A DNA stretch of 64,000 bases from assembly GCA_029891345.1 (NCBI GenBank), contig CM057005.1, positions 63,825,260 to 63,889,259 on the forward strand, in the 5' to 3' direction. Under the pieces are notes generated by a model. It was given only the letters and a program-made list of their open reading frames with translations. It was not told the origin of the DNA and did no database searches. Positions 55,658 to 64,000 of this stretch are shown piece by piece. This DNA comes from Dryococelus australis. Lineage: Eukaryota; Arthropoda; Insecta; Phasmatodea; Phasmatidae. Every line of letters begins with the position of its first letter. Position 1 is the first letter of the stretch. The translations under genes were made by a program, and so were the position numbers.

Positions 55658-56083
55658 TAGGCTGTTCACGGTAAAATGAGCACTTTTGAAAGCCCTGCTT
55701 AAGAACTACATTTAAATAGCATTGTGTATTCTTCCACCTTATGTAAAATGAACAATGCCTTGGCCCTAATCACTTTATTCATATGTCGGTCAAGTGAAAC
55801 TGCGAAATCATTAGAAAATTAAACATTTTACAAATCTGCTAATTTTTACACTTATATACATTAAAAAAAAACGGATACCGAAAAAAATAATTTAAGTTAT
55901 CACAAACGCTTACTTAAAGATTTGAATTCGACGTCAAGACATGGAACCACTTTCGCGGAATCGTTACCAACTTTATTTGGCGTTTGTCACTCAGTGCGCC
56001 CATTAAAATATATGAAAGTAGGAGCGGTGACCTTTTTTTCTGAGGTTAAGTTCAAAAGTGCGCACTTTATCGTGAATAGCAGT
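55658..56083 (+). mobile_element. MITE-A copy, full length
   Basis: Starts TAGGCTGTTCACGGTAAAAT and ends CACTTTATCGTGAATAGC. The plus interior is present throughout at about 426 bp. Confidence 0.9.
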
Positions 56084-56084
56084 T

Positions 56085-56253
56085 AATGTACCTACTTTCT
56101 CTAATAATTTCAAAGTTTCACTTGTCCGGCGCAATAATAAAGCGCTTGTGCCCACGTCAATGCTAATTTTACACATGGTGGAAGAACACAGAACGTGCAC
56201 ACAAATAGATAAGCAGGGATTTCAAAAGTGCCCAGTTTGCCATGAACGGCCTA
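56085..56253 (-). mobile_element. MITE-A right half, minus orientation
   Basis: Matches the end of minus copies: ATAATTTCAAAGTTTCACTT, AATGCTAATTTTACACATGG and GCCATGAACGGCCTATT. It sits directly against the previous copy in opposite orientation. Confidence 0.8.
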
Positions 56254-56319
56254 TTCTGCTTACTGCCTAGGGATTTTTTTTTTTTTTTATTGGATGAACC
56301 CCCAGTGATTTGCTACTCG

Positions 56320-56600
56320 GCGTCTCTGGCGGTTCGGGAAGTCGCGTCCTGCAGCGCCATGACGCCGTCCCCACTCCCTTCCATCCTCGGGGCCGACCCC
56401 GATGGCCGTTAAAACTGGCGGATCCGGGAGACTTAAATAATTAATTGGAAGCGGGCCGGCCGGCCGGAGTTACGGCTTAGCTCGCGGGGAGGCGAGCCGA
56501 GGAATCTCAGTGAGCCACCGAGGAAGGCAATTAGTTTCGAGCGCAAGACATCTTTTTTTTCCGCAGGATGACTCTTACAAAGGGGGCAGGTGTGTTCTTT
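56320..56600. other. GC-rich island with a GGCC array
   Basis: GC-rich DNA including CGGGCCGGCCGGCCGGAG at about 56452-56469 and an AATAATTAATT motif just left of it. A short minus-strand frame here has no domain. Flanked by T runs (56275-56288, 56552-56560). Confidence 0.45.
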
Positions 56601-56631
56601 CAATGATAACCTCACAGAGAAGTAAGTGATT

Positions 56632-57374
56632 ACAGTCCTTTCGCGGTTATTTCCAACTTTTCTGCGGCCCTGCTGAAGTTCTGCTTCCAGGATATTCCTC
56701 CGCCTCGTGCAAACAAAGCTTAAGGGGACTACGTAGCTGCGCGTCCAAGGTCAAGAATCTGTAACAGTGTAATTTTACTACACGCGATGAAAGTCCTCAG
56801 ATCAAACTACCTGCGTATAGTCGTACTTTTCTCTTGCCGCTTAAAGAAACTTCATAGGCAAGCTTTAAAAATGCTATATTTGACCACTTTCACGATTTTT
56901 TTTCTCCATTAATACACTTAATATGATAAAAGTAAAAATATACCGACATAGACGATAGTTTTTTTTTTTCTTTGTTGCAAAAACTTCGTATTTCCAGAAC
57001 ATTTATTTACCAAGATACGCGTTTACGCGCAAGCAACGATTTCACAGAAAAAGTTTCGGTACATAGGACCCTTAACCATGTCTGGAAATTTACACCAAAG
57101 AGACAACGCACCGCATTCGTGCGCACTCAGCGTAATAATATTTTGCATAAGAACTATTTCTCACAAGGCATTACCAACACAACGATTTTCTCTCCGTTCT
57201 TATTTATACATTAAATATTATAATTTATAAACAAAATATAAGTAAAATCTCAGACAGAAAAATTAGGTAATTTTATGTTAAAGCCGAGTATAAAACTATT
57301 TTGACACATGGAAAATTTAGGAAACAATCAAACACGCCATATATTTAAAAAGTGTGAAGAAACCGCGAATAGAG
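56632..57374 (+). mobile_element. MITE-C copy split by a TTAA element
   Basis: The left end TCGCGGTTATTTCCAACTTT is the best-kept MITE-C terminus; the right end is TGTGAAGAAACCGCGAATAG. The core CAAAGAGACAACGCACCGCA lies right of the insert. The frame 57308-57571 overlapping the right end is chance. Confidence 0.88.
56724..57071. mobile_element. TTAA-flanked insertion in MITE-C
   Basis: TTAA at 56720-56723 and 57072-57075. Tips GGGGACTACGTA and (complement of the right) GGGTCCTATGTA are weak inverted repeats. The 14.7-kb MITE-C reads GAAGCTTAACCACGTACAG through this point, an empty site with one TTAA. At 348 bp it is non-coding and piggyBac-like by target. Confidence 0.85.
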
Positions 57375-57582
57375 TAAATAAGACAGATAACTTTGGATAT
57401 GCGCCACTGCAGAGCTGTGTGTCCAAGGAAAACACGGAATATAGCATTAGAAACATACACGAGAAGAAGCCAAGACTAGTTGTCCGCAGATATTTTAAAC
57501 ATGAAAATTACTCCACAGTGAATTCATTCATTAGTTCTAACAAGTTGAACAAAACTAAACGAGACGAGTAAAATTTAATTAG

Positions 57583-57781
57583 TTAATTAATTTTAAGTTA
57601 CCACAAGTGTTACCTAACAATTTTTATTTGACGTTAATATATTGAACTACTTTCCATCCATCGTTACCAACTTTACTGGGTGAATGTTACTCAGTACGCC
57701 CATTAAAATATATGCAATCTGGGGCAGTGACATTTTCTAAGGTTCATTTCTAAAGTGCTCACTTTATCGCGAACAGCCTTT
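57583..57781 (+). mobile_element. MITE-A, right half only
   Basis: TTTAAGTTACCACAAGTGTTACC-type start, then TTTGACGTTAATATATTGAA, CATCGTTACCAACTTTACTG and CACTTTATCGCGAACAGCCT. Confidence 0.83.
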
Positions 57782-58879
57782 AGTCTGGATTACTACGGAT
57801 TATTTGGCTCAGAAATGTGTATTTAGTAATTCATAAATGTCTATTAAAATAACTAGACATTGTCTTGAAACAGAAACAACACGTCTTCTATGTGCGACCG
57901 GAGCATAAATCAAGGACATATACAGAACAAACGACTGTGGAAATGAAATGATTTGCTCCAAAATTTCACTTTACAAGTACAATAGTTCAGTCATGGAATT
58001 TAATAGGAACAATTCACGTAATTTTAATTTTCTTGGCACAAATTTTTCTTCGGACGAAATATAAACAATGCTTACTTCTGCGTTGACACATTTTATCAGC
58101 TGTAACAAGTGTTTTTTTTTAAATCTAATTTAATTTTTCTATATATTCTTCAGTAGCTATTTGAAAAAAGATGAAAAATCACTAATATTTTAAATTTTAA
58201 TATCTTGTTATTATATAGTTATAAGTTAGATGTTCAGGTGTTAATTCTGTATTGCAGAATAAAGTTAAAAGTTTAGAAAAGCAGGAAATAAAAAAATCCA
58301 AGATGGCTTGCAAGATTGTTTAAGTATAGCGCTTAAACACTCAAAGTACACATCAACAATCACAATTAACGTATACCGTTGTTTCTAGGCGCTTCTTACT
58401 TTCAAATGCTCACAAGTTATGCCATGAAGGCAATAAAGAGTCCCCTTTAATATCTGCACGTTGACATAATAGTTTATGTTTTATAAAAAGTAAGAGTCAA
58501 CGAACAAAATTGCATGTGCCAGCTAAGCAGTAAGAAGTACGCGAACAGTTTAACGTCACATTTCTTGTAGCTACCTCGTTTAACGACCATAAAATAAATT
58601 AATATTTCGATGGGATTAGAACGCTTGTTCTGAGGCAACCAAGCAAACGGCTGTTTCCCAAAAAAATATTTGTTATCATTACACAAGCATGCACAACAGA
58701 TGACAAAGGGAACTGCAAATTGCTTTCAGTTGGAAATTCCAATCTGGGATATAATTAATGTAACGACCACACGTAAATCCTAGCTTTATGCGGGGAATTC
58801 AGCGTACTTCAAAATTAACGAAATATTTTTAACGCCGGTGTATTTCCCGTGTAAGTAGAAGCAATTTACTTTTACAAAA
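57782..58879. other. Unassigned AT-rich region
   Basis: No recognised gene or repeat. Confidence 0.5.
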
Positions 58880-59020
58880 TTCTACTGAAACAATAGCGAT
58901 GTTATGAAATTCGACCAACAGAAACGCAACTAAGGGTGTGTTATATTCGATGAAAATGGAAAAAGTTGTTTATTTGTTCGTATTTTTGCTTTCAGTGTTT
59001 GCTTCTTTTTTTTTTTTTCC
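58880..59020 (-). repeat. Dispersed repeat, inverted copy of 51361-51500
   Basis: On the minus strand: an A-run, CAAAAATACGAACAAATAAA, TTTCTGTTGGTCGAATTTCA and TAACATCGCTATTGTTTCAG. Differences are scattered substitutions. Confidence 0.75.
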
Positions 59021-60263
59021 TAAAGATTCTTCACCGCAGGTGAACTGAGAGTTGTATTTGAAATAAGTCCCGGCGCGTACCTCCTGTGCTTTAATAAATA
59101 CTTTAGATGGATCCAAAATGTGTGATTAAAGACAACTTTTTTTACCAATGAATATCTTGTTGGGATTGTCGTATTCAAGGTATAAAATGCATCATCTATG
59201 TTACTTGAAAATATTTTGGCTGACTTATCATCAATATCACATCACGAAACCACTTCTAAATATAGAAATTAAATTACTCTTGGGCAGTTTTAAATCATCT
59301 CCCAAATAGAGACAACGTTACGTAACGGAAATCACGGGAACGATTCACACTCTAAAGCACATAGTTCACAATTGTATGGGCAGGAGACGTTACGCTTGCG
59401 GCTCTGTGAACAAGTGTTCACGCAGGCAGTGTAAACGCAGGACCACCTGCGGTAACGTCTCAGCCTCCCTAAGGACCAAACCAACTTCGCCACTCCTGCC
59501 CAAGATTACGGCCATTAACTATTAACTGCAGTCCTTAGAGCCGTGGAAACAGTAGCTGACCCTGAGGTGAATTTAGTGTGTTGTCAAGTACGTTAAATAT
59601 TTCATTGTGCTAAACGTTATATTTGTAGCAAATACGCGGAGAAACATTAAAAAGACCGTTGCCTATATTTGTTTTTCACAATGCGCGTGCAGAAAATGTG
59701 TTGACACACATTTGTGAAATTCAATGAAATCAAACTTCTCGCTGTGCTTTTTTAATTCGTTCCAAATATTCATAATCTAAGCAAACCTCGTGATGAGGTC
59801 TTTCATGACTTTATATTTCAGAACAAATTTATTATTGAGTATTTAAAGATGGATATTATAAATTTATTGAAGTGCATAAGGTTGATTTATTTCAGTAAAA
59901 ATAATATTCAACAAAATGTATTTTTGTATAGTGTATTCATTGTAGCCACGAAGTCAAAGTAAACTATTTGTTCCAATCAGACTTGATTTCACCTCTGCTA
60001 CTTCAGACGAAATTAAATCGTTCACGACAACTTATCCGAAACTCAACGAACGAATAAAGTTCGGTTTAATTCAAATGTAACAAAACACTGTGTGGTCATC
60101 CAACAGGATGACTATGACACAGACCCTAAGTGAAGGAATTGCTGCTCACTAAGTACTTTTCAATCATCAGTTACGTTGTTGCAAACCAGAAATTATAGAC
60201 ATGCCGAAAAATATTTACTGTCTGCTTTACGCATAGCATACATTAGAGTATATTAATTTTTTT
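59021..60263. other. Unassigned, with short palindromes
   Basis: ACGTTACGTAACG lies at about 59317-59330, and GAGACGTTAC / GTAACGTCTC face each other at about 59388 and 59451. No gene seen. Confidence 0.45.
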
Positions 60264-60660
60264 TTCACACTTTTTGAATAAACCTTTGAAAAAACACGTT
60301 ATGTATGGCATGTTCGAATGTTTCCTAAATATATTATAAGTCACAAGCGTTTTATACTTGTGTTAAAATATAAGTACTTTATTTTTAGTTAGACTGAAGC
60401 TTTACTTTTATTTTATTTGTAAAATATAATATTTCATTTATAAATAATAAAAATAAAATAGGGAGAAAATAGTTGTATTGGTAATGCGTAGTAAATAGTC
60501 CTTATGTAAAATATTATAACACAGTGCGCACGAATGCGGTGCACTGTCTCTCTGGTGTAATTTATCTAAGCTTTGTTTGCATGATACGGGGTAATATCCT
60601 GGAACTAGAACTTAAGCAGGGGATCAGAAAAGTTGGAAGTAACCGCGAATGTACTATAGT
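60264..60660 (-). mobile_element. MITE-C copy, uninterrupted, minus strand
   Basis: On the minus strand it opens TACATTCGCGGTTACTTCCA and ends near CAAAAAGTGTGAAAAAA. The core is shortened: GAGACAGTGCACCGCATTCG. Confidence 0.85.
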
Positions 60661-60794
60661 GGGAATGTAGTGGAGAACTCCTAGTAAACATCGTGCTATC
60701 CAAGCGGGTTTTACAACACGAGTTGTTCTCGTGTAGATCGGAAGTCGAAGAGCACCAACCGCCTCCACCTGTATGAGGCGAGTAGGCCAAGTGT

Positions 60795-62106
60795 CTTATC
60801 GCAGGTCGAGTGACAACACGACGAGTGCAGTTGTCTGTGCGATTCCATTACACGTGCATCACAAGGATGTGTCTGGAATGCTTGGAAGACGACGGCGAGC
60901 TCCAACTGAGCAGTTTGAACGTAGCTGTTTGGTGGGACTCTGAGAGAGATGGCTGGAGAGAAGATGGTGACAGAACGTTCCCACGCACGCTTAGCCCCAC
61001 CAATGCTGAAAGGCGGTTCATGATGAAGCGGGCACTTTTGAAATCAACCTTAGAAAAAAATCACTGCCCCTTTCTGCATATATTCTAACGGGCGTATTGA
61101 GTGACATGTGCCCAGTAAAGTTGGTAACGATGGATGGGAAATAGTTCCATATTTTAAGGTGGAATAAATGATTAGGTGACCATTTGTGCTAACTTAAATT
61201 ATTTCTTTTGCTTTCTGTTCTATTTTAAGGCATCATAGGGTAAATATGAACAGATTTGTAGAATATTTACTTTTTTAATAATTTAATATTTTCACTTGAC
61301 CGACGCATGAACAACGTGATGAGGCGCATTACAATGTTAATCTTACATAAGACGGAAGCATACACAACGTACATCTTAAGCAGGGCTTCCATAAGTACTC
61401 ATTTTACCGTGAATAACCTATACCTTGCTGCACTGATGAGCGCCTCGACAGAAGGATCGTTGGGGCCGCCCTGACAAACAGAAGATCAACTAACCGCGCG
61501 TTCAACCAGAACCACTGTGAGCCCCTTATTTGTCTGCACGAACAATAAACAGTCGACTGCAGGAGGTACGTTTACGTTCTCGCGTGCTCCTTTGGCACGT
61601 TCATCTCTGACACCTGCTCGTCGTCTCGAATGTCTCCGGTGGTGTCAGGTGAGAGCGTGCTGGAGAGAGCAGTGGTGTTGAGCGACGAGAATCGTCTCTG
61701 CCCTGGACAAAGTGATGGTCGTGTTAGTGTTTGCAAACATGTGGGTCAGAGGAACAATCCGTCTTGCATTCGCACTCGGCATACAAAATCCACGCCTGGG
61801 ATTATGGTATCGTAAAAGAAAAAGGCGGGAGAGTTGGGGGGGGGGGGGGGGCATAAGCTACTCATCCCGATCGCCTCTGGACGAGTGCGTCGCATATCCT
61901 TGGCGTTGTCAATCCCGTCCTCCGACCATAGCTCGACACACTGCATGAACAAATCTTTCAGCATGATAACGTGCGTTCCCATGTCACTAGAGCAACACGG
62001 TGTACGCACGATACCCTGGTCCGCCAGATCTCCAGAACTCAGCCCCGTGGAACACGGGTGGTACATGATGGGACGGTGCCTGACATCGCCTAGCTACGCC
62101 TAGAAG
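60795..62106 (+). pseudogene. Tc1-like transposase pseudogene split by a MITE-A
   Basis: The first part (about 60868-60960) reads 'GMLGRRRRAPTEQFERSCLV', the start of a helix-turn-helix typical of Tc1-like transposases. After the MITE-A (61009-61422) the reading resumes with 'DERLDRRIVGAALTNRRSTN', then 'LTPARRLECLRWCQ', 'SDENRLCPGQSDGRVSV' (first Asp region) and 'CIRTRHTKSTPGIMVS'. A 16-bp G run with extra sequence (61808-61851) breaks it. It then gives 'ISYSSRSPL', a 'QHDNVRSH' box (second Asp) and 'WSARSPELSPVEHGWYMMGR' (third, Glu). Frames change several times. DD34E-type residues are still visible, but the gene is dead. The element's terminal repeats were not found. Confidence 0.85.
61009..61422 (-). 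mobile_element. MITE-A copy inside the Tc1-like pseudogene
   Basis: Starts AAGGCGGTTCATGATGAAGC and ends TTTACCGTGAATAACCTATA. The minus interior includes AATCAACCTTAGAAAAAAAT and AGTTGGTAACGATGGATGGG. About 414 bp. Confidence 0.88.
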
Positions 62107-62391
62107 CACAGTAATAGTGGGAAACCTTTAACCAGAGGGAGATTCAGCATTTTCACTACGGGATGAATGCCAGAATACATGCGTAGCCTTTCGTGGTTTT
62201 TTTTACTCCTTACTAATGTCTACTACACGTGTTGCATCTAAAGTTATTGATGTCCTACGGGTACTTCATGTTTTCATCAGTCCCACGTACCACCTCTTTC
62301 TTCTAGCGTACTAACTTTGGAGCAGATGCGTTGATTCCTATGATATGTTCTTAAATGAATTTGCACTAGTGTAGCTAGTGTATTTAAAGGA

Positions 62392-62512
62392 ACGGTGCCA
62401 CTGGTAGGTAGGTTTTCTCGGGGATCTCCGGTTATAATCGCCCGTGAATTCCGGCGCCGTTCAATACTCACCTCGCTTCATCCTCATCGGCTCTCAAAAC
62501 TCCACTCCACGA
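62392..62512 (+). mobile_element. SINE S1 fragment, tail half
   Basis: GGTTTTCTCGGGGATCTCCG, then CACCTCGCTTCATCCTCATC and GGCTCTCAAAACTCCACTCC. The tRNA head and first body part are missing. Confidence 0.75.
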
Positions 62513-62677
62513 AGTTCAACATGAATTACTGCCGCAGACCGAGCGGAGAATTTGAAGAGAAATAACGCAGCTGGCTACCAGTGGGCTTTGTCCTGCGAGG
62601 GAACTGAACAAGGATATGAAAGAAGTCAGTCAAACGGCGCACGTATAGAAACGGCACCTGAGCACTGCCGCGGAGGG

Positions 62678-62874
62678 AGAGTTCGGGAGACCCAATCCGG
62701 AGAAAGAAGGCGCTCGTAGAGTTCGGGAGACCCAATCCGGAGAAAGAAGGCACTCGTCCCTCTGTGACAAAGCGAAACAGCAGGTCACCGGATCTCTCGA
62801 GTACGACTGAGAAATAACACCGGCCAGGTCTGTACCAGAAATACAGGAACGAGTGAGAAATATAACCTAGAATA
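62678..62874. repeat. 40-bp tandem duplication within a dispersed repeat
   Basis: The unit from AGAGTTCGGGAGACCCAATC to AAGAAGGCGCTCGT occurs at 62678-62717 and 62718-62757 with one difference. The right unit and following bases (to 62776) are the inverted block 1 of the repeat at 37.9 kb, and 62801-62874 is block 2 in direct orientation. Confidence 0.82.
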
Positions 62875-62902
62875 AATATTTACTATCTGTTATTCAACGT
62901 AT

Positions 62903-64000
62903 ACAGAGCACTTTTGTAAGCCCTGCTTAATATCTGCTGTTACATTTCAGACATTTCACAAATTACCATTAACACGCTGGGCGCCGTTTTCAATTAAATT
63001 AGATCTGCAAAATTTCTAATCTTTAAAATATTTTTTTATTCGACTATCTGCCTCTTCAGCACAGTCAACCAATTATTCATCAAACCTTTCCAAATATAAT
63101 AAAATCCAATATTCCTTATCTTCAGTTTTTACACATTTACCTTTCAAACATAGTGTGGTAATTTATTATTATTTATATCAAAATATTCATAATCATTCTA
63201 TCATTAAAACTTTTCAACTTATACGACACACGTCCATCGTTGGAGGTGATAAGAATTGTTCTAAAGAAAAAATTTCTTATATTTTTAATCTGTCATACTG
63301 ATGTTGTCCAATGTCCTCCGATTGGCTGTCGTCTGACCATGATACATCTCTCCGCCAATCAGCAATGGCGAAACGAGAGACAACCAGGATAATATTCGTT
63401 ATTACTTTTGTTTAGTAGATATTTAATGCCGACTACACTCTAGGAAAGAAATGAAAATAAACCGAATACTGTCTAGAAACAAATGAAAAATACTTACACA
63501 TGATCTCTATATCGATAAATTATTACAATAACCAAATATTATACTGTTAACTCATATAATAAAGCATAATTGGCAAACAATATATAATTAATGGACAACA
63601 TAAGCACGTACTCTGTAATCATATATAATGTAAATGGTTATGACTATCCATAAACATAACCCCGAAAATCTTGTTTTCACGTTATGTGTCATTCCGCCAT
63701 AAGTAAAATCAACATTGTCTTGGACCTGTTCACTTTATTCGTGTGACAGTCAAGGGAAACCGAAATTATCAGGAAAGCAAACATTTTACACATTTGCTCA
63801 TTATAACACAAGTTTACTTAAAAAAAAATCAGAAAAACAAATCATTGTAGTATTAACTAATGTTAACGTTACACTTTTAATTCAACGTTAAGATGTGGAA
63901 CTATTTTCTCCCTCAGTCGTTGCCAACTACTAGGCGTATGCCACTAAATGTGCCTGCTAAAACACACGTAAGTATATGGGCAGTGGCATTTTTCAAAGGT
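62903..64000 (+). mobile_element. MITE-A copy, interrupted and cut by the window end
   Basis: Left part: CAGAGCACTTTTGTAAGCCC and TGCTTAATATCT at 62907-62938. The interior resumes at about 63668 with TTGTTTTCACGTTATGTGTC, AATCAACATTGTCTTGGACC, TTCAACGTTAAGATGTGGAA and TCAGTCGTTGCCAACTACTA. About 720 bp of AT-rich, non-coding DNA lies between. AATATCT and AAAATCT at the two junctions could be a decayed target duplication. The right terminus lies beyond 64000. Confidence 0.75.

Noticed and set aside
1-64000. CRISPR array or bacterial-type operon
   Set aside because: No regularly spaced direct repeats, no co-directional gene cluster, and the gene families present are eukaryotic transposons.

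Overview
This window is eukaryotic, non-coding, transposon-saturated DNA. I found no convincing intact host gene, rRNA, functional tRNA gene, CRISPR array or prokaryotic operon. Every protein-like stretch I recognise belongs to a broken transposable element. The most likely source is an insect. The window holds an errantivirus-type Gypsy relic with an env region, hAT, Tc1/mariner and pogo-type transposase relics, tRNA-headed SINEs and a degenerate TTAGG-type telomeric array. The translated SINE bodies resemble spurious 'proteins' I remember from stick-insect assemblies (Phasmatodea, for example Dryococelus). That taxonomic call is from memory and only suggestive.

Layout. 0-6 kb: a SINE with target-site duplication, a long fold-back element, the first copies of two dominant small inverted-repeat families (here MITE-A, about 430 bp, and MITE-B, about 230 bp, which share termini), a GC-rich island, and a mariner transposase tail. 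6.4-7.5 kb: a minus-strand LTR with candidate primer-binding site and leader. 7.8-10.4 kb: a hAT relic of ZMYM1-like type. 11-20 kb: SINEs, short repeats, several terminal-inverted-repeat elements (two flanked by TTA), and a C-rich, G-poor tract. 20-24 kb: very AT-rich DNA, then a CpG-rich island. 24.3-26.9 kb: a 5'-truncated errantivirus-like relic (integrase plus env, both broken), followed by LTR-like DNA including a second LTR related to the one at 7 kb. 31.0 kb: a degenerate (CCTAA)n tract. 31.2-35.0 kb: a complete 3.79-kb mariner-like element with about 408-bp terminal inverted repeats and a dead transposase whose coding region carries a (GT)30 expansion. 36-40 kb: nested MITEs. 42.0-42.4 kb: a TTAA-flanked fold-back element. 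42.6-45.3 kb: a pogo-type element with a C-terminal PHD-like finger and a SINE inside it. 46.2-48.5 kb: a BED-finger hAT relic. 53.4-64 kb: a candidate Mutator-like element with a 10-bp target duplication, more MITE-A/B/C copies, a TTAA element inside a MITE-C, and a Tc1-like transposase split by a MITE-A.

The main value of the window is as a readable insertion record. Several elements sit inside others, and homologous uninterrupted copies in the same 64 kb serve as internal empty sites. MITE-A and MITE-B together give about 22 copies or fragments here, but no autonomous partner with their termini is visible. Four GC-rich, CpG-rich islands (about 2.2, 12.3, 22.5 and 56.4 kb) are the best candidates for non-transposon functional DNA. 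All alignments were made by eye, so boundaries are approximate unless a target duplication is stated.
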